Assembly (NCBI RefSeq): GCF_049943125.1
Contig: NZ_CP188040.1
Coordinates: forward strand, 1,426,001-1,490,000
Reading direction: 5' to 3'
DNA from: JAEXZL01 sp049943125
GTDB taxonomy: Bacteria > Bacillota > Clostridia > Clostridiales > Clostridiaceae
Length of the DNA stretch: 64,000 nucleotides
Part shown: positions 1 to 7,360 of the stretch, piece by piece
How positions within the stretch are numbered: position 1 is the stretch's first letter
Layout: each line of letters begins with the position of its first letter
The notes under the pieces: model-generated
What the model was told of the DNA's origin: nothing
The model's input: the letters and a program-made list of their open reading frames with translations, nothing else
The model's database searches: none
Program-made: the position numbers and the translations under genes

Positions 1-472
1 TCTTCCTTGAAACAAAGTCTTTAAATTCCTCCAGTGAATCAGGCTCAAGGGTCTTCGAATCAATCATACAAGCAGAATTCTTATGAAGAAAAAGAAAGAA
101 ATAATCGTTTTCTTCTACGATATGCTGAAAATCTCTATATCTAAGACTCATTCTCCCTTCTCCACTGAGTTCCATACGGTCTTCATAAAAAGTTGAAACT
201 AGAATAGGCAATGGCTGCTTTCTCTCCTCCAGAGTGCGATCAGCCCTTACCTTTGGTGGAAAATCTCTACTTACAATAAGCCATGCTCCTGTCATAAGTA
301 ATATTCCTTGAATAACCTGATTAAGCTCACCGAAAAGTCCTAAGATAACCATAATCACCCCAATGGTAAGTCGAATTAATATCCTCTTCATCTCAAAGGT
401 GTCATAGGCTACCTTAAACAAAAGGGTAATGGTTTCCCTGTTATGTTCAATCTGTCCTTGAAATCTTTTCAT
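1..472 (-). CDS. YcxB-like membrane protein (partial, C-terminus outside window)
   Basis: The frame is open from an ATG at 472 to the left edge (157 codons), so the C-terminus is missing. The protein starts MKRFQGQIEHNRETI, has two hydrophobic stretches (about residues 31-48 and 53-67), and then a strand-rich region with STFYEDRMEL, RYRDFQHIVEE, YFFLFL and a closing SLEEFKDFV. This order matches YcxB-like proteins of Firmicutes, small membrane proteins of unknown role. It is divergent from the AraC-type gene at 681, with about 200 bases between the two starts. The family call rests on the C-terminal pattern only. Confidence 0.6.
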   Translation of the reverse strand, partial: MKRFQGQIEHNRETITLLFKVAYDTFEMKRILIRLTIGVIMVILGLFGELNQVIQGILLMTGAWLIVSRDFPPKVRADRTLEERKQPLPILVSTFYEDRMELSGEGRMSLRYRDFQHIVEENDYFFLFLHKNSACMIDSKTLEPDSLEEFKDFVSRK

Positions 473-680
473 GCTATTTACTTTTCCTCTGTCTTCTATT
501 TTCTTTTGACTGTCATTATGTTATGATTTTATTACAAATATTTCGTCAAAACTAGACAATTTTTGCGAGATAACCATTAGTTTTTTACACATCTTGCTCT
601 ATAAAGATGCTTTGAAATCGTTTGTTTTGCAATTAATGATAATATTTTTTATTTTTAAAAGAGATAAAAGGAGACTTTAT

Positions 681-1505
681 ATGATTGACTATGCAGGTAT
701 AAGAATGGCGCAGGGTCAAGTGATTTCCTGTGAAGAAAAAGAAGGGGTAAATGATAATATGACAAAATCTCACTTCCATGATTTTTATGAGCTGTACTAC
801 TTGGAAGGTGGCGGACGTCATATTATTATTGAAGGATTAATAAATACTATAGAACCAGGAATGTTTGCTATTAAGGCACCTTACGTAATGCATCATTCCT
901 TTGGTTCTGTTGATGTTCCCTTCAAAAGAATTGTTCTTTATTTCAATCCTAGTGCCATAGACTCAGAGGCTTTATCAAAGGCTTTAAGCAACTCTACCGG
1001 AATCTATAGGCCAACTCCTAAGGCTAGCGCTGCTATTCATAATATATTAAAGCTAATTCTAAAAGAAGAAGATAATCCTACCATATATAGAGAAGAATTA
1101 CTTCACAGCCTTCTCAATCTTCTTCTTATAGCCATCTTAAGACAAGCCCCACATAAAGAAAAAAACTCCAGCAGACATCTCATTGGAGATATCATAGATT
1201 ATATTCACGATAATTATTTTGAAGATATCACTCTAGAAGATCTTTCAAAAAAGTTTTTTGTCAGTCCTTATTATCTCTGCAGGGAGTTTAAACGGATCAC
1301 TAATAGAACCATAGTCCAATACATAAATATAACTCGAGTTTCCAATGCACAGCGTAGCATCATGGAGACAGATAAAAGCATCACTGAGATCAGCCGCCTC
1401 ACTGGTTTCTCAAACCTTACTCATTTTAATAGGGTCTTCAAAAAATACTCCGATATGACCCCCTCACAATATCGCAAAAAATATAGAAGTGTTTCTAATA
1501 ACTAA
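681..1505 (+). CDS. AraC family transcriptional regulator with N-terminal cupin
   Basis: The protein has 274 residues. The N-terminal half is an AraC-type cupin (HFHDFYELYYL, then GGGRHIII and KAPYVMHHS). The last 100 residues hold two helix-turn-helix units typical of AraC/XylS activators (LEDLSKKFFVSPYYLCREFK and ITEISRLTGFSNLTHFNRVF, ending in the usual TPSQYRKKY). I chose the ATG at 681 because AAAGGAG lies just upstream; an open frame reaches back to 594 but has no ribosome site. It probably binds a small ligand, perhaps a sugar, and activates nearby or distant genes. The target is not evident, though the divergent YcxB-like gene is a candidate. A strong terminator follows. Confidence 0.88.
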   Translation: MIDYAGIRMAQGQVISCEEKEGVNDNMTKSHFHDFYELYYLEGGGRHIIIEGLINTIEPGMFAIKAPYVMHHSFGSVDVPFKRIVLYFNPSAIDSEALSKALSNSTGIYRPTPKASAAIHNILKLILKEEDNPTIYREELLHSLLNLLLIAILRQAPHKEKNSSRHLIGDIIDYIHDNYFEDITLEDLSKKFFVSPYYLCREFKRITNRTIVQYINITRVSNAQRSIMETDKSITEISRLTGFSNLTHFNRVFKKYSDMTPSQYRKKYRSVSNN

Positions 1506-1540
1506 GATTTCCTTGGAATACTTCAGTTTTTCTCCATTAA

Positions 1541-1577
1541 AAAAGACGATGGTTTTTTATCAAAACCATCGTCTTTT
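1541..1577. terminator. Bidirectional hairpin terminator
   Basis: A perfect 16-bp stem (AAAAGACGATGGTTTT, loop TTATC, then its complement at 1562-1577) is flanked by A and T runs. It can end the AraC transcript on the plus strand and the tRNA-Ser transcript on the minus strand. Confidence 0.9.
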
Positions 1578-1579
1578 TT

Positions 1580-1670
1580 TGGCGGAGATGGAGAGATTCG
1601 AACTCTCGCGCCGGGTTACCGACCTACCGCATTTCGAGTGCGGACCCTTCAACCACTTGGGTACATCTCC
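1580..1670 (-). tRNA. tRNA-Ser(CGA), CCA encoded
   Basis: Read on the minus strand, the acceptor GGAGATG (5' end at 1670) pairs with CATCTCC at 1584-1590. The anticodon loop is CTCGAAA, giving anticodon CGA. A long variable arm, typical of serine tRNAs, and a GTTCGAATC T-loop are present. The discriminator G is followed by an encoded CCA at 1582-1580, which touches the T run of the terminator. Confidence 0.95.
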
Positions 1671-1765
1671 CTATATACGCTTACCTATGTAATTATATAG
1701 GAAGTTTTAGGGTTTTTCAATTAATTATTTTATCCTATATCACAGATAAACCTTCCCATTTTTCT

Positions 1766-2122
1766 TCATATGTTATACTCCTTTAATACTCCTTCAAGCT
1801 CTGAAGGTAATTTTTCTATGATTTCTCCACTTTCCTTATAAACTACTCCATCTATCAATATATAGCTTCTTTCTTTCACATGTCTTCCTGTGTAATCTCC
1901 AAAGTATTCTCCTATGAAATATTGTACTACAATCATAAGAAGCTCTTTATTATTTATAGGTTCTCCCCCTATCTTATCCACTTCATAACCCTTAATCAGC
2001 TTAATAGCAGCAGTATTTTGGGCGAAATAAGACTTATTTTCTAGGAGAGTGATTTCATGAGGAGTATAAAAGAAAAGTCTATTTTTCTCTTGCTTAAGGG
2101 TTTTAAAGCTCTTATATGGCAT
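1766..2122 (-). CDS. Small hypothetical protein
   Basis: This 118-residue soluble protein has no family I recognise. It has no signal peptide or membrane segment. Readable parts are an N-terminal basic stretch (YKSFKTLKQEKNRLFFYTP), a middle segment with hydrophobic VVQYFIGEYFGDY, and a C-terminal ILIDGVVYKESGEII strand pair. I chose the ATG at 2122 because GAGGTG lies six bases upstream; a GTG at 2131 would overlap that ribosome site. It sits between tRNA-Ser and a decayed acetyltransferase, so its neighbours give no clue to its role. Confidence 0.6.
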   Translation of the reverse strand: MPYKSFKTLKQEKNRLFFYTPHEITLLENKSYFAQNTAAIKLIKGYEVDKIGGEPINNKELLMIVVQYFIGEYFGDYTGRHVKERSYILIDGVVYKESGEIIEKLPSELEGVLKEYNI

Positions 2123-2163
2123 TATTATCACCTCGGTATATTAACTTCTATAAATGAAAAGCT

Positions 2164-2320
2164 CTACTTCATCTTATCATATTCTTCCCTGAGAAGACCC
2201 ATTATTACCTCATCAGAATACTGATTATTTATATATAGCTTGTCTCAAAACACCTTCTATGGTGAAGCCAGTCTTTTCATAAGCCTTACCCCCCTCTTGG
2301 ATTATGAGATTAAATAAGTT
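2164..2320 (-). pseudogene. GNAT acetyltransferase remnant (frameshifted C-terminus)
   Basis: On the minus strand one frame reads AYEKTGFTIEGVLRQAIYK and then stops. A neighbouring frame continues at once as NNQYSDEVIMGLLREEYDKMK followed by TAG. Joined, these are the typical end of a RimJ/RimL-like GNAT enzyme (YEK-GF--EGvLR ... Y-D-iiMGLLreE). There is no N-terminal half and the join needs a frameshift near 2222-2228, so this is a decayed fragment and not a working gene. Confidence 0.75.
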
Positions 2321-2386
2321 AAGCTTCCGTTAATCATTTTACTCTCCTATGTTTTATAAAATTTATAAATAACAACAAATATATTT

Positions 2387-4459
2387 TTATGGTAGTATCG
2401 CTTCCTCCCAGGAAGTAACCTCAGGCCAGCCTGTTGTGTCAAAGGCCTTTCTTATTGCTAAGTAGTAATACTTAAGCTTTTCCTGCATATTCTTACCCTT
2501 CATATAATCAGGAGCTCCTTCCTTCAGCAGGCTATATTCCATAAGCCTCGCTCTATCCTCTGTGGGGAAGGTCTTAGAATAGGAGTCCACAAAGTAAACC
2601 TCATCTACTTCCCCTCTTTGTTCATAACCTTCACTCAGTGGAGTATATTCCGTGGAGCCATTATACTGATAGCTTTCACCATTTTCATCTAAATAATTGT
2701 AATAATAGGCAAAATCCTTAGGATTAAGCTCTCCCCATTGAGCCTCATTAAAATGCAAGCCATCGTTAACCATGCTAAGGCTATACAACCTTGTATCTAT
2801 TGCATGAGCTAGTTCATGGGTAAAGGTTTTTCTAGTAGACTCAATATATTGTCCATTAAGCACAATATATTGCTTTCCATAATTATTAATAGTAAAGCCC
2901 ACAGGATTATCAATATTCCCAGATATTATTGAAGAAATACTCCCAGTGATATAAATACCGATTCCTCCAGGGGAAGTATCCTTAAATTGACGAAAGAAAT
3001 TCTCTGGATAAAGGCTCAGAGCATCTTCCAACGCAGTTAAGGCTTGATATGTCTCCGTTTCACTTTCTAGAGGAGTAACAGCATAATCCACAAAGCCAAC
3101 TACAGCATTATCCCCAATATATATATTCACTCCATGCTTTTTTGATAGATAATCTGCATATTCACTTAATCTTCCATAGTATTTATTTTCTCTAGGGGCA
3201 ACACTGCTATAGCTATCCCAATTCTCAGAAGACTTAAGAGACTTATTTATAGGAGCTTCTTTGCTTATATTCCATACAACAATATCCTGTAAAGCTCCTG
3301 CTCTAGTAATATTGAATATTAAGCTGGACTCATCTTCCGTAAGCTTCTCTGTCCCAAGAATACTTATATCCGTAAATAATTGCTCTTCAGGATATTCCTC
3401 TTCTTTAGCATAAGCCTCTTCTTCCACATAATTTATGAGATCAAAGGAGTAATCCCCCTCGTAGACAAGTTTCTTCTCTATAATGTTAATAGCCTTAAGT
3501 TTAGCAGTATTATCATCTATCAGAGAATAGAAATAAAGGTATCCGCTAGGCTCATGGACATAATATTCGAAGTAATATTCTTCTCCGGAAGCTATTTCAA
3601 TAAAAGGCTCAAATATCCCTTCTTCCTGCTGATATAGAGCTATTAGTATCTTATCCTCATTTTGCCTGAGTCCATATACTTTTCCTTGAAGCTCAAATAA
3701 AGTGATTTCTGAAGGAAGCTCACAAATGACCTCACCCTTTTCCATGTCTACCAGCAGCTTTATAGCCTTCTGATCAATAAATCTTGTGGTTGAAATCACA
3801 GCGATTCCCTGATCTTCAAAGATATCTTCGAGGATAAGGTAGCTATAATCCATATTTTCTGTGTAGATTTCTGCAAGCTTTTCATCCTCAACAGAATATG
3901 AATTAAAATAATTGGTATCATAATCTATAAAATGAATACTATTATTTCTTTCTGAATATAAGCTATCATAAAATCTTAAATCCTCCAGAGAAGACTCCTT
4001 TACATTAGAGTACTTCTCATCGAAGGAATAAAGTCTCATAGTGGAGTTATCCTTTATCATAAGTGGAGAAGTATTTAAGATTTCAAAATTAAAATGACTG
4101 AGATAATAATCTCCCGTGCCAGTAAAAAGCTCTCCTTTATAAAGCTCCTTAAGCTTTCCTGAGTTCTCTGTCAATAGAACAATAGTATATTCATAGCTGC
4201 CCTCATCGGCATACATAATGATTATTCCATCCTCAGCCTTAGCAGAAGCGCAATATGAATATCCCTCTGGGATTCCCTCTTCTAAAAGGCTATAAAAAGC
4301 ACCTTTATCATCCTGAGCCTTAAATATACCTAAGCTACTGCAGCCAGCTAAAAGTATAAGCATTCCTATAGCTAGGACTAAATAGCTAATTCTTTTCACC
4401 TTTTCCCTTAATGAATATAACTTTTTATGGTGTGTTGAATGAAATATATTATAGAACAT
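2387..4459 (-). CDS. Lipoprotein with C-terminal zinc metallopeptidase domain
   Basis: The protein has 690 residues. After a basic N-terminus comes a hydrophobic segment ending in a lipobox (LLAGC, about residues 36-40), so it is probably a lipid-anchored surface protein. Residues from about 60 to 420 look like a propeller or beta-repeat region with no clear family. The last 200 residues contain HELAH (about residue 545), a zinc-binding HExxH motif, and later TFPTEDRARLMEY (about 636), which may supply the third zinc ligand. GGAGG upstream of the ATG at 4459 supports the start. The substrate is unknown. It could be a secreted protease or a surface-remodelling enzyme; the metallopeptidase call is firm only at the motif level. 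Confidence 0.7.
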   Translation of the reverse strand: MFYNIFHSTHHKKLYSLREKVKRISYLVLAIGMLILLAGCSSLGIFKAQDDKGAFYSLLEEGIPEGYSYCASAKAEDGIIIMYADEGSYEYTIVLLTENSGKLKELYKGELFTGTGDYYLSHFNFEILNTSPLMIKDNSTMRLYSFDEKYSNVKESSLEDLRFYDSLYSERNNSIHFIDYDTNYFNSYSVEDEKLAEIYTENMDYSYLILEDIFEDQGIAVISTTRFIDQKAIKLLVDMEKGEVICELPSEITLFELQGKVYGLRQNEDKILIALYQQEEGIFEPFIEIASGEEYYFEYYVHEPSGYLYFYSLIDDNTAKLKAINIIEKKLVYEGDYSFDLINYVEEEAYAKEEEYPEEQLFTDISILGTEKLTEDESSLIFNITRAGALQDIVVWNISKEAPINKSLKSSENWDSYSSVAPRENKYYGRLSEYADYLSKKHGVNIYIGDNAVVGFVDYAVTPLESETETYQALTALEDALSLYPENFFRQFKDTSPGGIGIYITGSISSIISGNIDNPVGFTINNYGKQYIVLNGQYIESTRKTFTHELAHAIDTRLYSLSMVNDGLHFNEAQWGELNPKDFAYYYNYLDENGESYQYNGSTEYTPLSEGYEQRGEVDEVYFVDSYSKTFPTEDRARLMEYSLLKEGAPDYMKGKNMQEKLKYYYLAIRKAFDTTGWPEVTSWEEAILP

Positions 4460-4588
4460 CCCTTACCTCCCTGTAGGTTCCTTAATAAAAGATACGTAAA
4501 GAGAAGGGAATTTGATACATTTTAAGGAAATTAATTACACTTTATTTTTATTATTGTGTTTTTCGACATTTTATGATAAACTTCTTTC

Positions 4589-4606
4589 AGTTAGTCTAGA
4601 CTAACT
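4589..4606. promoter_or_regulatory. 18-bp perfect palindrome upstream of metallopeptidase gene
   Basis: AGTTAGTCTAGACTAACT is its own reverse complement. It lies about 130 bases upstream of the metallopeptidase start, where an operator would be expected. No protein can be assigned to it. Confidence 0.4.
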
Positions 4607-4689
4607 CAAGGGAGCTAATAGGACACAATTTTATTATATAACTGCCTCATACTTCCACATCTTTCATTGGAAGATTATTTATACATAAT

Positions 4690-4733
4690 AAAAGAAACCT
4701 CTTTTGTGCTGGTGGGCAAGGGAGGTTTCTTTT
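4690..4733. terminator. Hairpin terminator after four-helix-bundle gene
   Basis: A 12-bp stem (AAAAGAAACCTC at 4690-4701 with GAGGTTTCTTTT at 4722-4733) has a 20-base loop. On the minus strand it begins just after the stop of the gene at 4738 and is followed by TTTTATTAT. Confidence 0.8.
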
Positions 4734-4737
4734 CATC

Positions 4738-5094
4738 TCAATTATCCTTATTTCCTTTTGCTGTATTGATAGAAGCTATCAATATCACACGAATATTTGC
4801 ACAAGCTGCATCTAGTGCTCTATATGTTTCAACATCAATATAGTCTGTTTTAAAGAGCAGCTCCAACCAGTAGCCCGTTTCATTGGCTTCTTTTAGTGCT
4901 ATTTGAAGTTTTGCAATGAAGTCAGCCTTTCCATGAGCATACTGTGCTTCCCGAATATTAGCACCAATAGAAGTGCCACTTCTTCCTATCTGATTAGATA
5001 TAATAGTTTCCTTATTTAGCTTTAATTCTTTTACGAGATTGATGATGGAGATTGCAAAATCCATGGATTGAACAGATAATTTGTCATTTCTCAT
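4738..5094 (-). CDS. Four-helix-bundle protein (23S rRNA IVS / S23 type)
   Basis: This 118-residue all-helical protein carries the signature of the four-helix-bundle family named after ORFs in 23S rRNA intervening sequences: QIGRSGTSIGANIREA, then KADFIAKLQIALKEA and ETGYWLELL. Known members form pentameric barrels with a basic face, and the related Avd protein binds nucleic acid in diversity-generating retroelements. AGAGGTGAT lies upstream of the ATG at 5094; the frame extends to 5124 without a better site. Here it is free-standing, not inside rRNA, and its promoter abuts an array of mini-hairpins. I infer that protein and array form one functional unit; the function is unknown. Confidence 0.85.
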   Translation of the reverse strand: MRNDKLSVQSMDFAISIINLVKELKLNKETIISNQIGRSGTSIGANIREAQYAHGKADFIAKLQIALKEANETGYWLELLFKTDYIDVETYRALDAACANIRVILIASINTAKGNKDN

Positions 5095-5114
5095 ATGGAT
5101 CACCTCTTTTAAGA

Positions 5115-5143
5115 ACAATATCATAAAATTTACATAATTTCAA
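5115..5143 (-). promoter_or_regulatory. Sigma-A-like promoter of four-helix-bundle gene
   Basis: On the minus strand TTGAAA (5143-5138), a 17-base spacer and TATTGT (5120-5115) form a plausible promoter 20 bases before the ribosome site. The -35 box touches the last ATGAAG/CTTCAT unit of the array, so a transcript from here would leave the array out. Confidence 0.5.
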
Positions 5144-5307
5144 TGAAGTGTTTGCTTAGCAAACATGAAGCGGCGATGGTGTCGCCACGAAGCACTCCCT
5201 TACTCTCGTATGAAGCGAAGCGCCCTCTTAATGTGCAGCAGCACACTTCATGTCCGAAGGACACTTCATCAGCGCAGCGACTTCATGTGCCCCAAGGCGC
5301 GCTTCAT
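5143..5307. repeat. Mini-hairpin array with four ATGAAG and four CTTCAT units
   Basis: On the plus strand ATGAAG occurs at 5143, 5165, 5187 (as ACGAAG) and 5210. Its reverse complement CTTCAT occurs at 5246, 5264, 5281 and 5302. Between them sit short hairpins: GTTTGC-TTA-GCAAAC (5150-5164), GGCGA/TCGCC (5172-5186), GCG-AAG-CGC (5215-5223), TGTGC/GCACA (5232-5245), TGTCC-GAA-GGACA (5251-5263) and GTGCC/GGCGC (5287-5300). The units 5193-5209 and 5270-5280 have weak or no hairpins. The two sets of four can pair as a nested ladder. The stretch is clearly richer in G and C than its flanks and lies between tRNA-Leu and the four-helix-bundle gene. Confidence 0.8.
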
Positions 5308-5308
5308 T

Positions 5309-5353
5309 CGAAAAAGACCAGATTTGTCGCTTAGACAAATCTGGTCTTTTTCG
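5309..5353 (-). terminator. Long hairpin terminator of tRNA-Leu
   Basis: A perfect 20-bp stem starts CGAAAAAGACCAGATTTGTC at 5309-5328, has loop GCTTA, and its complement ends at 5353, immediately before the encoded CCA of tRNA-Leu. On the minus strand the 3' arm supplies five Us. It separates the tRNA from the mini-hairpin array. Confidence 0.8.
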
Positions 5354-5440
5354 TGGTGCGGGTAGCAGGACTTGAACCTGTATGAGGGAACCCTCACTAG
5401 AACCTGAATCTAGCGCGTCTGCCTATTCCGCCATACCCGC
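5354..5440 (-). tRNA. tRNA-Leu(CAG), CCA encoded
   Basis: On the minus strand the gene begins GCGGGTATGGCGG at 5440. The anticodon stem CTAGA/TCTAG closes the loop TTCAGGT, giving anticodon CAG. A class II variable arm (GAGGGTTCCCTC) and the T-loop GTTCAAGTC are present. The acceptor ends TACCCGC-A and CCA is encoded at 5356-5354. Confidence 0.95.
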
Positions 5441-5484
5441 AGGCTACTATTTTATTATATCAGAATCTTTACAAAAATAAATAA

Positions 5485-5922
5485 TTATTTTCTTCTTCTT
5501 AAAAAAAATTCTTTAAGAATATCTCCACATTCATCCCTAAGCTGCCAGTATAGTTTTGTGTGAAGGTGAAGGCTATCATTTTGAGGGATATTGATTATAG
5601 AGCCACAGGCTCCAGCTGCTGGATCAATAGCTCCTATGTAAACCTCAGGTATACGGGCTTGGGTTATGGCTCCTGCACACATGACGCAGGGCTCAAGGGT
5701 AACATAAAGCTGGCAGTCATTTAGCCTCCAGCTATTTAGCTTTTCAGATGCCTCTTTTATAGCAATGATTTCCGCATGAGCTAGAGGAGAATTTAAGTTT
5801 TCTCTGAGGTTGTGACCTCTCCCTATGATTTCTCCATTCCTTACTACTACAGCCCCTACGGGTACTTCCTCTTTAGAAAGAGCCTTTTTAGCCTCCTCTA
5901 AGGCTTCCAGCATAAAGTCCAT
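5485..5922 (-). CDS. tadA: tRNA adenosine(34) deaminase TadA
   Basis: This 145-residue protein is a full-length member of the TadA family, which converts A34 of tRNA-Arg(ACG) to inosine. The zinc site is complete: HAEIIAI supplies His and the catalytic Glu, and TLEPCVMCAGA supplies PCxxC. The N-terminal VPVGAVVV and GRGHN segments are also typical. AAGGTGAT precedes the ATG at 5922. A likely substrate, tRNA-Arg(ACG), is encoded in this window at 44395-44469. It follows the CNNM gene at 5991 on the same strand after a hairpin, so the two are probably transcribed separately. Confidence 0.95.
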   Translation of the reverse strand: MDFMLEALEEAKKALSKEEVPVGAVVVRNGEIIGRGHNLRENLNSPLAHAEIIAIKEASEKLNSWRLNDCQLYVTLEPCVMCAGAITQARIPEVYIGAIDPAAGACGSIINIPQNDSLHLHTKLYWQLRDECGDILKEFFLRRRK

Positions 5923-5955
5923 ATTATCACCTTTATTAATATTATTCTTTAGAAA

Positions 5956-5985
5956 ATTATAGCTGCAAATTAATGCAGCTATAAT
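5956..5985 (-). terminator. Hairpin terminator after CNNM gene
   Basis: A perfect 12-bp stem (ATTATAGCTGCA, loop AATTAA, complement to 5985) follows the stop of the upstream minus-strand gene and is followed by TTTCT on that strand. The U tract is short, so read-through to tadA is possible. Confidence 0.6.
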
Positions 5986-5990
5986 AATAC

Positions 5991-7247
5991 TTAGGTAAAT
6001 ATTCTTACCTTCTTAATTCTATTTTTATCTATATCTTCTACGATAAATTTAATGTGCTGATACTGAATCTCCTCATCCTGTTCAGGAAATCTACCAAGCT
6101 GTCCAATGACAAAGCCACCTACGGAATCAAATTCCTCTGATTCAATATTCGTTCCTATCATATCATTAAGATCAGAGATTCTTGTGCTTCCAGTCACCAC
6201 ATATTCATCTTCTTTAATTACTTCTATTTCTTTATCTTCTTCATCATCATATTCGTCTTCAATATCCCCTACTATTTCCTCTATGAGGTCTTCTATACTA
6301 ATAAGACCTACAGTGCCACCATACTCATCTAAAACTACAGAGAGATGATTTCTGCTCTTCTTCATCTCAGCAAATAAGTCTGTGATCTTTTTAAATTCAA
6401 AGGTATAATAGGGAACTCTCATTAGCTTTGTAATATCAAAGTTCTCTTCATCCATGTCTGTTACTAGCAGGTCCTTAGCATATAAAATACCTACTATATC
6501 ATCTATTGTTTCCTCATAAACGGGAATTCTGGAAAACTGCTGTTCCTTTATTACCTGAAGAATCTCATAATAGCTAGCTTCCGTATCTACTGCAACAATA
6601 TCTACTCTCTGAACCATTACATCCTTAACCTGAAGATCACCAAATTCAAACACATTATATATCATCTGCTTTTCTCCAGTCTCCAGGACACCCTCTTCCT
6701 CACTGACATCCACTATGGTCCTGAGCTCCTCTTGAGTTATAAAGGGCTGGTTAGCATTGGGATTGCCTCCAAATAGCCTTATAAAGAAGGAGGATATGAA
6801 GGTAAATACAGCAACTAATGGTCTAAAGATAAATACTACAAAAGCAATAGGTCTGCTCACCTTTAAGGAAATCTTCTCAGAGTACTGTGCTGCTAAGGAC
6901 TTAGGAGTAATTTCTCCAAATATCAGTACCAAAAGAGTCATAACCCCTGTAGCCAGAGCCACCCCAGAGCTTCCTAAGGCATCATAAGCTATTGTAGTTG
7001 CAAGGGAAGAAGCCCCTATATTAACAAGATTATTACCAACAAGTATACTTCCTAAAAGTCTTTGTGGGTTCTCAACTAGCTTTTCCACAAGCTTTGCATT
7101 TTTCACATTATCCTCTACCATATGCCTTATCCTTATCTTACTAAGGGCCATAAGGGCAGTTTCTGACATAGAGAAAAATCCAGAAAGGAAAAGCAAAATA
7201 ATTAGTGCAACGATCTCCCACGTACTACCAGGTTCCAAAAATACCAC
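5991..7247 (-). CDS. CNNM/CorC-HlyC family transporter (hemolysin family protein)
   Basis: This 418-residue protein has the standard order of the family. A DUF21/CNNM membrane domain with about four transmembrane segments (residues 10-180, including LFLSGFFSMSETALMALS) is followed by a CBS-domain pair (about 200-320, with KDVMVQRVDIVAV and IPVYEETIDDIVGIL) and a C-terminal CorC_HlyC domain (about 335-415, with DDMIGTNIESEEFDSVGGFV-type residues). Members are linked to Mg2+ or Co2+ export or sodium-dependent Mg2+ handling. The hemolysin name is historical. Nothing in the gene is broken, and the specific ion cannot be read from the sequence. Confidence 0.9.
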   Translation of the reverse strand: MVFLEPGSTWEIVALIILLFLSGFFSMSETALMALSKIRIRHMVEDNVKNAKLVEKLVENPQRLLGSILVGNNLVNIGASSLATTIAYDALGSSGVALATGVMTLLVLIFGEITPKSLAAQYSEKISLKVSRPIAFVVFIFRPLVAVFTFISSFFIRLFGGNPNANQPFITQEELRTIVDVSEEEGVLETGEKQMIYNVFEFGDLQVKDVMVQRVDIVAVDTEASYYEILQVIKEQQFSRIPVYEETIDDIVGILYAKDLLVTDMDEENFDITKLMRVPYYTFEFKKITDLFAEMKKSRNHLSVVLDEYGGTVGLISIEDLIEEIVGDIEDEYDDEEDKEIEVIKEDEYVVTGSTRISDLNDMIGTNIESEEFDSVGGFVIGQLGRFPEQDEEIQYQHIKFIVEDIDKNRIKKVRIFT

Positions 7248-7360
7248 ACTCCTAAGTCTTCATTGTAATTTTAATTATATTTTATACGATAATCATTATA
7301 GCATATAATATTATAGCATATATAGATATGGAACTTAACCGATTTATCAGAATAAAGCAG

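Noticed and set aside
1489..1692. Plus-strand open frame over the AraC end and tRNA-Ser.
   Set aside because: It spans a terminator and a tRNA read on the other strand; there is no ribosome site.
5143..5307. CRISPR or TIGR-like array.
   Set aside because: The repeated word is only six bases, its orientation flips in the middle, the gaps are hairpins and not unique spacers, and no cas genes are present.
5143..5365. Two overlapping open frames of 63 and 66 codons through the mini-hairpin array.
   Set aside because: They run through hairpins and the tRNA terminator, have no ribosome site, and owe their openness to the repeat composition.
4738..5440. Integrated element in tRNA-Leu with attachment sites.
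   Set aside because: No integrase gene and no second copy of the tRNA 3' end were found.
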